Below are positions 53,879 through 61,247 of a stretch of DNA of 61,247 nucleotides, in pieces (positions within the stretch are counted from its first letter, which is position 1; every line of letters begins with the position of its first letter). A model generated the notes under the pieces. It saw nothing but the letters and a program-made list of their open reading frames with translations, made no database searches and had not been told where the DNA came from. This stretch comes from an uncultured Paracoccaceae bacterium (GTDB taxonomy: Bacteria > Pseudomonadota > Alphaproteobacteria > Rhizobiales > Rhizobiaceae): positions 1 to 61,247 of the forward strand of contig CALMYO010000134.1 of assembly GCA_937873685.1 (NCBI GenBank), written 5' to 3'. Position numbers and translations under genes: made by a program.

Positions 53879-54889
53879 TCAGCCTGTCGAGATCAACATG
53901 GCGTTCGCAACCAGCCCACCGAAGACCAGCCAGCCCAGCACATTGTTCGATTTGAACAGGCGCAAGCACTGGTCGCCATTGTCGATGTCGAGCACGACAA
54001 TCTGCCAGCCCATATGGATCGCAGCGGCGCCCAACCCGGCAAAGGCCGGCCACCCGGCGCCCGCCAGCCAGAACGCGACGGCCAGCAACGCCAGCGTTGC
54101 ACCATAGAGCGCGACCAGCGCCGGTTTGGTTCTTTCTCCGAACAGACGCGCGGTGGAGCGCACGCCGACCAGCGCGTCGTCCTCCTTGTCCTGGTGGGCG
54201 TAGATGGTGTCGTAGCCGATGGTCCAGGCAATCGCGCCGACGTAGAGCAGCAACGCCGGCGCATCCAGCCGGCCGAAGATTGCTGCCCAGCCCATCAGCG
54301 CGCCCCAGGAGAAAGCGAGGCCGAGCGTGAATTGCGGCCAATCGGTAATGCGTTTCATGAACGGATAGACCGCGACAATCGCGAGCGATGCAATGCCGAG
54401 CGCAATCGAGAACAGGTTGAACTGGATCAGCACCGCGAAGCCGGCCAGCGCCTGCGCGACTAGGAACACCTTCGCCTGGGCGCGGCTCACCTGTCCGGAG
54501 GGCAGGGGCCGAGACCGGGTGCGCTCGACGCGGCCATCAATGTCGTGATCGACGAGGTCGTTGTAGGTGCAACCCGATCCGCGCATGGCGACCGCGCCGA
54601 TGAAGAACAGCATGAGATGCCAGGGATTGGCGAACGGCGCGGCCCAGGCGGATATCACCGGTTCGGCGGTCACCGGGATTGCATACGGCCCGTCGCCCCC
54701 GGCCGCCACGCCGGCCATGGCGGCCGCCCACCAGCACGGCCAGAGCAGCAGCTGCCAGCCGATCGGCCTGTCCCAGCGTGCAAGCTGCGCATAGGGCCAC
54801 ACGGCACGCGGCAATGCGCGATAGACCCAATGGCCGGATGGCGCATCGGCGACGCGCCCTTGTTCTGCGCGGGACTGGATCGTTTCCAT
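53879..54889 (-). CDS. ubiA: 4-hydroxybenzoate polyprenyltransferase
   Basis: The protein has 336 residues with about eight membrane helices. The two Asp motifs are NDLVDHDID (110-118) and YDTIYAHQDKEDD (about 236-248). It joins a polyprenyl chain to 4-hydroxybenzoate in ubiquinone synthesis in the inner membrane. The start at 54889 gives a 30-residue cytoplasmic lead typical for rhizobia. It is divergent from the deoxyribosyltransferase-like gene. Confidence 0.95.
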   Translation of the reverse strand: METIQSRAEQGRVADAPSGHWVYRALPRAVWPYAQLARWDRPIGWQLLLWPCWWAAAMAGVAAGGDGPYAIPVTAEPVISAWAAPFANPWHLMLFFIGAVAMRGSGCTYNDLVDHDIDGRVERTRSRPLPSGQVSRAQAKVFLVAQALAGFAVLIQFNLFSIALGIASLAIVAVYPFMKRITDWPQFTLGLAFSWGALMGWAAIFGRLDAPALLLYVGAIAWTIGYDTIYAHQDKEDDALVGVRSTARLFGERTKPALVALYGATLALLAVAFWLAGAGWPAFAGLGAAAIHMGWQIVVLDIDNGDQCLRLFKSNNVLGWLVFGGLVANAMLISTG

Positions 54890-55039
54890 GCCGGACCGGT
54901 GTCAGAGCGCTGCGACTGCGTCAAGGCGGCGCATCGCCGCTCGCCGGCGAACCAACGAATCTCTGCTTGCCGGGCGGCGTTGCAAATGCTCGATTGCGTG
55001 CCGGAATTCAGAGGTACCGCGCCGGCAAGGAGGACCGCC

Positions 55040-55612
55040 ATGGCCTTGAAAATCTACCTCGCCGGGCCGGAGGTGTTCCTGCCAAATGCGCGCGAGATGC
55101 TGGACCGCAAGGCGGCGATGGCGCGCTCAGCGGGCTTCGTGCCACTGAGCCCCGACGATGTCGAGATCGAAAAAAAGGGCGATCTGGCGGAAGTCGCGCT
55201 GGCGATCGGCGCCGCCGACGAAGCCATGATGCTGGAGGCCGACGCCATCATCGCCAACCTGACGCCGTGGCGAGGCGTCTCCGCCGACGCCGGCACCGTC
55301 TATGAACTCGGCTTCATGTGCGCGCTCGGCAAAATCGTCTACGCCTACACCAATGTCGCGGCTTCCCATTTCGAGCGGGTGCGCGCGCATTACGGCGAAG
55401 ACGGCCTAGCCGACGGTCCGGGCATGTGGCGCGGGCCGGACGGGTTGCGCTTCGAGGATTTCGGCATGATGGACAATCTGATGCTGCAGGGCGGCGTTGA
55501 ACGCCGCGGCGGCAAGGTCGTGATCGGCAATGCTGCGCCCGATGCGCTCTACACCGACACCACCGCATTCGCCAAGTGCCTGAGCCTGCTGGCTCGCCCC
55601 GACGAAAGGTGA
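55040..55612 (+). CDS. nucleoside 2-deoxyribosyltransferase family protein
   Basis: The protein has 190 residues from ATG 55040, with AAGGAGG upstream. KIYLAGPEVFLPNA at the start, EADAIIANLTPWRG around residues 70-83 (with the D and E of the family) and DAGTVYELGFMCALGK at about 88-102 are family signatures. Members exchange bases between deoxynucleosides or hydrolyse nucleotides (salvage, pool cleaning). The natural substrate is unknown here. It is convergent with gamma-glutamyltransferase. Confidence 0.88.
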   Translation: MALKIYLAGPEVFLPNAREMLDRKAAMARSAGFVPLSPDDVEIEKKGDLAEVALAIGAADEAMMLEADAIIANLTPWRGVSADAGTVYELGFMCALGKIVYAYTNVAASHFERVRAHYGEDGLADGPGMWRGPDGLRFEDFGMMDNLMLQGGVERRGGKVVIGNAAPDALYTDTTAFAKCLSLLARPDER

Positions 55613-55656
55613 TTCGGGCGCCAGAACGGCTCAACGCCGCAGGAGCGAATCGCGCT

Positions 55657-57243
55657 TCAGTACCCCAGCGCGCAGCCATCCTTGCGCGGATCGGAACCGC
55701 CAATGAGGAAGCCGCTCGTCCAGTCGATGACGATCGCCTGGCCGCCGCCATGCGGGCGTTCGGCCGGTTCCACCGTGTGGCCGTATTCGCGCAAACCGCG
55801 GATCACCTTGCGGGCGATGCCGCTTTCGACGCGAATCACGCCCTCGTCGTCAAAAAACAGGCGCGGATGGTCAATCGCCGCCTGCGGGTCCATGCCGTGA
55901 TCAAGCATGTTGGACAGCACATGCGCATGGCCGAGCGGCTGGTAGGCGCCGCCCATCACCCCAAAGGAAATCGCCTGCCGTCCGCCCTGCACGGTCATTG
56001 CCGGGATGATGGTGTGCAGCGGGCGCTTGCCCGGCTTCAGCTCGTTTGGATGGCCCTCTTCCAGCGTGAAGCAGGCGCCTCGGTTTTGCAGCGCCACGCC
56101 GGATTTCGGCGTTACCAGCCGCGCGCCGAAGGAATCGTAGAGAGAATTGATGAAAGAGACCGCGCGCCGATCGCGATCGACAACCGTCAAGTAGACGGTG
56201 TCGGAGGAGGGCAGAGTGGGAAGCGCAACATCGGTCGCGCGCCGGCGCGGATCGATCCGCGACGCCAGCGTGGCGGCGAACTCCTTCGACACCAGTTGTT
56301 CGGCCGCTACCGTCATCGCCGCCGGGTCGGCCAGCATCGCATCGCGCACCGCATAGGCGAGACGCGCCGCCTCGATCATCAGGTGATAGCGCGCAGCGCT
56401 GTCCGGCGCACATTCCCGCGCTCCGACAGAATCGAGGATGTTGGCGATGATCATCGCCACCATGCCCTGGCCGTTCGGCGGCAGTTCCAGCAGATCGTGG
56501 CCGCCATACGGCGTCGACAACGGCTTCACCCAGTCGGCTTGCATGCCGGCGAGGTCTTCTTCCACGAGAAATCCGCCCGCGCCTTGCACGGTTGCGGCGA
56601 TTTCGGCGGCGATCTCGCCGGTATAGAAGGCGTCCGCGCCATCGCGCGCCACCCGTTTCAGCGTGGCGGCGAGCGCCGGTTGCGCGTGGCGTTGCCCGGC
56701 GACAGGCGCCTTGCCGGCGATCAGCAGGTGGCGTTCCGCGCCGGGATCGCGCATCAGCCCGTCGACGGCGCGCGCCCAATCGAAGGCGACGCGCGGCGCG
56801 ACCGGATAGCCGTGTTCGCCATAGCGGATCGCATCCTGGAAAATGCGATTGAAGGACAAGGTGCCGAAGCGCCTGGCCAAGGCCTCCCATGCGCGAAGCG
56901 CGCCGGGCACGGTGACCGCATGGGCCGAGAACAGCGGGATCTCGGCATGGCCGTTGTCGCGATACCAAGCGGCGTCAGCACCCTTGGCCGCGCGGCCCGA
57001 GCCGTTCAGGCCATGGATCGTCCCGTCCGGTTCGGCGACGATGGCAAAGCAGTCGCCGCCGATGCCGGTCATCTGCGGCTCGACGACGCACAACGTGGCC
57101 GCAGCTGCAATCGCCGCATCGACGGCGTTGCCGCCTTCCTTCAGGATCGTCAGCGCAGATGCGGTCGCCAACGGGTGCGAAGTCGCCGCCATGCCGTTTT
57201 CGGCATGCACGGGCGAGCGGCCGGGAACGTCGAATGCGCGCAT
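55657..57243 (-). CDS. gamma-glutamyltransferase family protein (Ntn hydrolase)
   Basis: The protein has 528 residues from ATG 57243. It shows MAATSHPLATASALTILKEGGNA at 18-40 and, near residue 345, the processing site SSDTVYLTVVD, whose Thr would become the catalytic N-terminus after self-cleavage. GGAYQPLGHAHVL is in the small subunit. There is no signal peptide, so this is the cytoplasmic GGT-like/cephalosporin-acylase-like branch. It may act on glutathione or other gamma-glutamyl amides. The membrane protein upstream starts 54 bases away in the same direction. Confidence 0.88.
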   Translation of the reverse strand: MRAFDVPGRSPVHAENGMAATSHPLATASALTILKEGGNAVDAAIAAAATLCVVEPQMTGIGGDCFAIVAEPDGTIHGLNGSGRAAKGADAAWYRDNGHAEIPLFSAHAVTVPGALRAWEALARRFGTLSFNRIFQDAIRYGEHGYPVAPRVAFDWARAVDGLMRDPGAERHLLIAGKAPVAGQRHAQPALAATLKRVARDGADAFYTGEIAAEIAATVQGAGGFLVEEDLAGMQADWVKPLSTPYGGHDLLELPPNGQGMVAMIIANILDSVGARECAPDSAARYHLMIEAARLAYAVRDAMLADPAAMTVAAEQLVSKEFAATLASRIDPRRRATDVALPTLPSSDTVYLTVVDRDRRAVSFINSLYDSFGARLVTPKSGVALQNRGACFTLEEGHPNELKPGKRPLHTIIPAMTVQGGRQAISFGVMGGAYQPLGHAHVLSNMLDHGMDPQAAIDHPRLFFDDEGVIRVESGIARKVIRGLREYGHTVEPAERPHGGGQAIVIDWTSGFLIGGSDPRKDGCALGY

Positions 57244-57296
57244 GTGCGATCTCAGGCCCGGGCTTTCAGCACGAAAACCACCTGTGCCGAAGCCGC

Positions 57297-57698
57297 TCAG
57301 TTGTAGGAAACATCGCGCCCTGCCGAGCGGATTGTCACCGTGAAGCCGGCGACGACATCGAGAAACGCGATCACCATCAACAGGAAGAACGTCGCCGTTG
57401 CAGCGCCGGAGACCAGCAGGAACTCGACCAGATACGCGATGAACACGAAGGTGGAGAGCAGGTGGTCCAGAACGGACGTGTTTGAGGTGCGCGTTGCCTT
57501 GACGATCTCGAAGAACAGCAGAACCAGCGCGATCACGATCAGCAACGCGCCGAAATCCATCGTCCACACCGCGCCCGACAGCATCGAGATCGACATCACC
57601 TCAACCGACCACGGATCGGCGCCCGACACCACGAACCCGGCAAGCACCAGATTGTAGATCAGGAAAGGGATGACCAGCAGGGGAATGGTGTTCAGCAT
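57297..57698 (-). CDS. conserved four-helix membrane protein, unknown
   Basis: The protein has 133 residues. Helices lie at about 5-27, 48-68, 82-100 and 103-123; the start has GGAG eight bases upstream. Polar parts are short. I recall similar small proteins in Rhizobiales, without a function. It lies upstream of the gamma-glutamyltransferase in the same direction and may be cotranscribed with it. It lies downstream of rpmF but behind a terminator. Confidence 0.75.
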   Translation of the reverse strand: MLNTIPLLVIPFLIYNLVLAGFVVSGADPWSVEVMSISMLSGAVWTMDFGALLIVIALVLLFFEIVKATRTSNTSVLDHLLSTFVFIAYLVEFLLVSGAATATFFLLMVIAFLDVVAGFTVTIRSAGRDVSYN

Positions 57699-57769
57699 GG
57701 CGGCGGCTCCGGCGCGGCAGGTCGGTCATGCGCCCGGTTTAGGCGCAAGACGCGGCGTTTGAAAGAGAC

Positions 57770-57792
57770 AAAAAAACCGGCCGAAGCCGGTT
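57770..57792 (-). terminator. intrinsic terminator of rpmF
   Basis: On the minus strand AACCGGC pairs with GCCGGTT around a TTCG tetraloop, followed by a run of seven T. The stem is 57775-57781 with 57786-57792. It starts 25 bases after the rpmF stop. Confidence 0.9.
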
Positions 57793-57817
57793 GTTCCTGT
57801 CTGGCTGTGCCGGGCGA

Positions 57818-58000
57818 TCAGCCCTTGCGCGGCTCCAGCACCTGACGGCCGCGATACATGCCGGTCTTCAGGTCGATGTGGTGGGGACGGCGCAACTCTC
57901 CGCTGTCCTTGTCTTCCACATAGGTCGGGGCCTTTAGCGCATCGGCCGAACGGCGCATGCCGCGCTTGGACGGCGAGGTCTTTCGTTTTGGAACTGCCAT
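57818..58000 (-). CDS. rpmF: 50S ribosomal protein L32
   Basis: The protein has 60 residues and begins [20 protein letters not shown], the standard L32 start. AAGGAG lies six bases before the ATG at 58000. L32 is a structural protein of the large ribosomal subunit. It has no zinc-binding cysteines (the C-minus type). It is a single gene with its own terminator and is divergent from asd. Confidence 0.96.
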   Translation of the reverse strand: MAVPKRKTSPSKRGMRRSADALKAPTYVEDKDSGELRRPHHIDLKTGMYRGRQVLEPRKG

Positions 58001-58251
58001 GTCACACTCCTTGCCGGTCTTCAAAACGCCGTCGCGCCGCCGGGGCGACCGACTGGCGAAAAGCCGGTAATACGGGAAATCGGTGCGCCCCATACACCGT
58101 CGCGCGGCGCTTGGCTAGTGCAGACGCTTTAAAAAACGTTCCGCCGCGCAAACGGCGGGGATGCAACGTCACCATAGCAATCAACCCGAATGGCCGAACG
58201 CGGACAAACGTCGAATTGACATCTCCATCTCGCTGGTGCAAAGGCCGCACC
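58001..58251. other. gap between rpmF and the asd leader, with a minus-strand hairpin and T run
   Basis: No gene is visible. A hairpin CCGCCG (58141-58146) with CGGCGG (58153-58158) is followed, on the minus strand, by a run of six T (58131-58136). This is terminator-like for a minus-strand transcript. On the given strand a TTGACA at 58216-58221 could be a -35 of the asd promoter, though its -10 is poor. The rpmF promoter must also be here. Confidence 0.45.
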
Positions 58252-58287
58252 ATGTTCGCCACGAAAAAAACCACGACCAAGGTTTGA
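58252..58287 (+). CDS. putative 11-residue Thr/Lys-rich leader peptide of asd
   Basis: ATG 58252 opens an 11-codon frame ending TGA at 58285-58287; the peptide is MFATKKTTTKV, with four Thr and three Lys. AAGG lies seven bases upstream of the ATG. It precedes asd, which makes the shared precursor of lysine, threonine and methionine. A short frame loaded with the pathway's end products is the hallmark of ribosome-stalling attenuators. The coding role is inferred; no database support was checked. Confidence 0.55.
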   Translation: MFATKKTTTKV

Positions 58288-58343
58288 TCCCTGCCCCGCA
58301 CTCTCCCCGGGGCGGGCGAGTGGTGCTGGACAAAGCGCAGGGA
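58288..58343 (+). promoter_or_regulatory. competing RNA stems between leader peptide and asd
   Basis: Three stems exclude each other in part. GCCCCG (58293-58298) pairs with CGGGGC (58308-58313). CACTC (58299-58303) pairs with GAGTG (58318-58322), crossing the first. TCCCTGC (58288-58294) pairs with GCAGGGA (58337-58343). No T run is present, so control might act through translation or Rho and not by an intrinsic terminator. Confidence 0.45.
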
Positions 58344-58365
58344 GGGTGGAGCGAAGGAAAATCCA

Positions 58366-59400
58366 ATGAGTTTTTCGGTTGCGATCGTTGGCGCCACGGG
58401 CAATGTGGGCCGCGAAATGCTTGACATCCTGGCAGAGCGCGGTTTTCCCGCCGCCACGGTCACGGCGCTCGCCTCGCGGCGTTCGCAGGGCACTGAAGTA
58501 TCGTTCGGCGACAAGACGCTGAAGGTGCAGGCGCTGGAGAATTTCGATTTCTCCAACACCGACATCTGCCTGATGAGCGCCGGCGGCAATGTCTCGAAGG
58601 AATGGTCGCCGCGAATCGCCGCGAAGGGCTGCGTGGTGATCGACAACTCCTCGGCCTGGCGTTACGACGCCGACGTCCCGCTGGTCGTGCCGGAAGTGAA
58701 CGCTGACGCGGTTGCAGGTTTCAACCGCAAGAACATCATCGCCAACCCGAACTGCTCCACCGCACAGCTGGTCGTTGCGCTGAAGCCGCTGCATGACCGC
58801 GCCCGCATCAAGCGCGTCGTCGTCGCCACCTACCAGTCGGTCTCCGGCGCCGGCAAGGAAGGCATGGACGAACTGTTCGAGCAGACCCGCGCCGTCTTCG
58901 TCGCCGATCCGATCGAGGGCAAGAAGTTCACCAAGCGCATCGCCTTCAACGTCATCCCTCATATCGACGTGTTCATGGACGACGGTTCCACCAAGGAAGA
59001 GTGGAAGGTGGTGGCCGAGACCAAGAAGATGCTCGACCCGAAGATCAAGGTCACCTGCACCGCGGTGCGCGTGCCGGTGTTCATCGGCCATTCGGAAGCC
59101 GTCAACATCGAGTTCGAGGACGAGATTTCGGCCGACGAGGCGCGCGACATCCTGCGCGAGGCGCCGGGTTGCCTCGTCATCGACAAGCGCGAGGATGCCG
59201 GATACATCACGCCGGTCGAATGCGCCGGCGAGGACGCCACCTACATCAGCCGCATCCGCGAGGATCCGACGGTCGAATACGGGCTCAACATCTGGGTCGT
59301 CTCCGACAATCTGCGCAAGGGCGCGGCGTTGAACGCGGTGCAGATCGCCGAACTGCTGGTCAACCGCCACCTGATCGCGCCAAAGCGTCAAGCGGCGTAG
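58366..59400 (+). CDS. asd: aspartate-semialdehyde dehydrogenase
   Basis: The protein has 344 residues. The NADP motif VAIVGATGNVGREML lies at 5-19 and the catalytic cysteine is C130 in NPNCSTAQ. It reduces aspartyl phosphate to aspartate semialdehyde, the branch point to lysine, diaminopimelate, threonine and methionine. AAGGAA precedes the ATG. A Thr/Lys-rich leader peptide and stems precede it, suggesting feedback control by attenuation. It is convergent with prfC. Confidence 0.96.
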   Translation: MSFSVAIVGATGNVGREMLDILAERGFPAATVTALASRRSQGTEVSFGDKTLKVQALENFDFSNTDICLMSAGGNVSKEWSPRIAAKGCVVIDNSSAWRYDADVPLVVPEVNADAVAGFNRKNIIANPNCSTAQLVVALKPLHDRARIKRVVVATYQSVSGAGKEGMDELFEQTRAVFVADPIEGKKFTKRIAFNVIPHIDVFMDDGSTKEEWKVVAETKKMLDPKIKVTCTAVRVPVFIGHSEAVNIEFEDEISADEARDILREAPGCLVIDKREDAGYITPVECAGEDATYISRIREDPTVEYGLNIWVVSDNLRKGAALNAVQIAELLVNRHLIAPKRQAA

Positions 59401-59475
59401 GTTCGCCCCAAGAAGGGCGCGACGCCGCACTCCCCGGGTTCGTTCAGGGGATCTGCCGGCCCGGCCGGCCGCCCG

Positions 59476-61065
59476 TCACGCCGCCTTCGCCACCTGGTAA
59501 TCCTTGACGGTCTCGAAGCGGATGGTCTTCGCCCGTTCCGCCTCGTAATTCAATGAATAGGCATTTGCCGCCAGATAGACCGGGTCGCCGTCGAGGTCGC
59601 GGGCAATGTCGGCGCGGTGGCGGGCGACGAACTGGTCGAGATCAATGCGGCTGTCCGAGGTCACCCAACGGCAGACCGAGTAGCGGCTCATCTCGAAATC
59701 GACCGGCAACTGGTATTCGAGCTTCAGCCGCTCGCGCAGCACGTCGATCTGCAGCGCCCCGACGACGCCGACGATCGCCGGCGAGCCGTCATCAGGCGAG
59801 AACAGCTGCACCACGCCCTCCTCGGCCATCTGCTGCAGCGCTTCCTTCAGCTTCTTGGCCTTCATCGCGTCGCCGAGGCGTACGCGGCGCAGGATTTCCG
59901 GAGCGAAATTGGGCACGCCGCGGTAACGGATGTCCTCGCCCTCGGTCAGAGTGTCGCCGATGCGCAGCGTGCCGTGGTTGGGAATGCCGACCACATCGCC
60001 CGGGCAGGCCTCGTCGGCGGTGGCGCGCTGGCGAGCAAAGAAGAACTGCGGCGCGGTCAGGCTGATCTGCTTGCCGGTGCGGGTCAGTTTCGCCTTCATG
60101 CCGCGCGACAACGTGCCGGAACACACGCGCGCAAACGCGATGCGGTCGCGGTGGTTGGGGTCCATGTTGGCCTGTATTTTGAAGACAAAGGCGCTCATGG
60201 CGTCTTCGTTCGCATGCACCGTGCGGATATCCGCCTGCTGGTCGCGCGGCGGCGGCGCAAAGGCGCCCAGCGCCTCGATCAGGTCGCGCACCCCGAAATT
60301 GCGCAGCGCCGAACCCCAGTAGACCGGGGTGAGGTGGCCTTCGAGGTAGGCGTCGCGATCGAACGGATGGCAGGCTTCCAGCGCCAGTTCCATCTCCTCG
60401 ATGAAGGCCTCGCGCTCGTGTTCCGGCAACAGCCCGGCGACACGGTTGGAATCCGGGCCGTTCACCTTGAGGCGTTCTTCCTGCGTATCGGAAAGGCGGA
60501 TCGCGCTGTCCTTGAGATGATAGGTGCCGGCAAAGGATTTGCCGCGGCCGATCGGCCAGGTCACCGGCGCGCAGGTGAGCGCCAACTGCGCCTCGATCTC
60601 GTCGAGCAGTTCGAACGGCTCGCGGCTTTCGCGGTCCATCTTGTTGATGAAGGTGATGATCGGGATGTCGCGCAGCCGGCAAACCTCGAACAGTTTCAGC
60701 GTGCGCGGCTCGATGCCCTTGGCCGCATCGAGCACCATGACGGCGGAATCGACGGCCGACAGCGTTCGGTAGGTGTCGTCGGCGAAATCCTCGTGGCCGG
60801 GCGTGTCGAGCAGGTTGAAGACGTTGTCGCCGTATTCGAACGTCATCACGGAGGTGACGACGGAGATGCCGCGCTCGCGCTCGATCTTCATCCAGTCGGA
60901 CCGCGTCTGGATACGGTCCTTCTTGGCCTTCACCTCGCCGGCAAGCTGGATCGCGCCGCCGAACAGCAGCAGCTTTTCGGTCAGCGTTGTCTTGCCGGCG
61001 TCGGGATGGGCGATGATGGCGAAAGTGCGGCGGCGCGCCACCTCGCGTCTGAGTGTGTCGGTCAT
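59476..61065 (-). CDS. prfC: peptide chain release factor 3
   Basis: The protein has 529 residues, the usual size for RF3. G motifs: AHPDAGKTTLTEKLL (about 19-33), DTPGHEDFADDT (about 87-98) and NKMD (about 141-144). It is a translational GTPase that recycles RF1/RF2 after termination. The start has only a weak GAG site upstream. It is the last gene of the window; the stop lies 75 bases from the asd stop in a GC-rich gap. Confidence 0.95.
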   Translation of the reverse strand: MTDTLRREVARRRTFAIIAHPDAGKTTLTEKLLLFGGAIQLAGEVKAKKDRIQTRSDWMKIERERGISVVTSVMTFEYGDNVFNLLDTPGHEDFADDTYRTLSAVDSAVMVLDAAKGIEPRTLKLFEVCRLRDIPIITFINKMDRESREPFELLDEIEAQLALTCAPVTWPIGRGKSFAGTYHLKDSAIRLSDTQEERLKVNGPDSNRVAGLLPEHEREAFIEEMELALEACHPFDRDAYLEGHLTPVYWGSALRNFGVRDLIEALGAFAPPPRDQQADIRTVHANEDAMSAFVFKIQANMDPNHRDRIAFARVCSGTLSRGMKAKLTRTGKQISLTAPQFFFARQRATADEACPGDVVGIPNHGTLRIGDTLTEGEDIRYRGVPNFAPEILRRVRLGDAMKAKKLKEALQQMAEEGVVQLFSPDDGSPAIVGVVGALQIDVLRERLKLEYQLPVDFEMSRYSVCRWVTSDSRIDLDQFVARHRADIARDLDGDPVYLAANAYSLNYEAERAKTIRFETVKDYQVAKAA

Positions 61066-61247
61066 GATCTCGGATTCGGTCGCCTGAAATGCGCCGCGCT
61101 TGTTGCAGGCGGCGCGAACGGTGTCAAATCCGATGGCGTTCGTTCGCTTTGAGCATCACCCCCATCCCTGACCCCTCCCCTCAAGCTACGACATTCACAC
61201 ATCGCGTTTCGACACCCCCCTCTGTCCTGCCGGACATCTCCCCCGCA
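61066..61247. other. window end, no gene seen
   Basis: These 182 bases upstream of prfC become C/T-rich at the end (61150-61247). I see no coding frame, RNA gene or repeat. The prfC promoter should lie at its left part. Confidence 0.5.

Overview
The window looks like a chromosomal segment of a GC-rich alphaproteobacterium of the Rhizobiales/Hyphomicrobiales, most like the Phyllobacteriaceae (Mesorhizobium-like). The evidence is the partial 16S rRNA sequence, tandem Irr-type (rhizobial iron regulator) boxes, a PrsDE-like type I exporter, a zwf-pgl pair, an HNH endonuclease of the rhizobial type, and the protein sequences in general. The genus is an inference. I see no insertion sequence, phage, CRISPR array, integrase or tRNA gene, so this is mostly core genome with small accessory clusters.

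Layout. 1-0.8 kb: the 5' part of a 16S rRNA gene on the minus strand, its leader, and a strong rrn promoter with phased T/A tracts. 1-8.6 kb: an M23 peptidoglycan endopeptidase, a DHA2 efflux pump, a MotA/ExbB-like plus MotB/OmpA-like envelope motor pair, a VIT/CCC1-family protein and an exported metallo-beta-lactamase-fold hydrolase. 8.7-12.4 kb: an MFS transporter, an RraA-like protein and glycerate 2-kinase. 12.4-18.3 kb: an iron-responsive operon with two Irr-like boxes, a small coupled ORF, a cysteine-rich cytoplasmic protein, imelysin, di-heme oxidoreductase, a second imelysin and DUF1513. 18.4-25.2 kb: a lipid kinase, an acyl-CoA synthetase, an AlkA-like glycosylase, an HNH nuclease, an ArsR-SRPBCC pair and a two-domain hotdog thioesterase.

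25.3-29.5 kb: a convergent two-component pair resembling CrbS/CrbR, in which the kinase carries an SLC5 transporter domain. 29.7-38.3 kb: mscL with a clear terminator, an aminotransferase, a PrsD/PrsE-like type I secretion pair, galE, and zwf-pgl. 38.5-44.7 kb: an accessory metabolic cluster with an aldehyde dehydrogenase, an SDR, a LuxR-type regulator, a stand-alone ketoacyl synthase III, and a tiny Tat-signal protein coupled to a GMC oxidoreductase. 44.8-50.4 kb: a small hypothetical protein, an M20 amidohydrolase, a DD-carboxypeptidase, a G3E GTPase with a His-rich loop, glyoxalase II and a DUF985 cupin. 50.4-53.8 kb: a tightly packed sugar-acid operon (LsrF-like aldolase, FGGY kinase, enolase-superfamily dehydratase). 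53.9-61.1 kb: ubiA, a nucleoside deoxyribosyltransferase-like protein, a gamma-glutamyltransferase, a membrane protein, rpmF, asd and prfC.

The most interesting signals are: (1) an 11-residue upstream peptide ahead of asd in which 7 codons are Thr or Lys, followed by competing RNA stems, which looks like an undescribed attenuator of the aspartate pathway; (2) a LuxR-type regulator next to an unusual ketosynthase III, with an 18-bp inverted repeat between them, which recalls ketosynthase/LuxR-solo signalling pairs; (3) a nine-cysteine protein of unknown function at the head of the Irr-box imelysin operon; (4) a 59-residue Tat signal protein translationally coupled to a GMC oxidoreductase without a signal of its own, suggesting piggy-back export; (5) a three-gene sugar-acid operon with an unusual enzyme combination.
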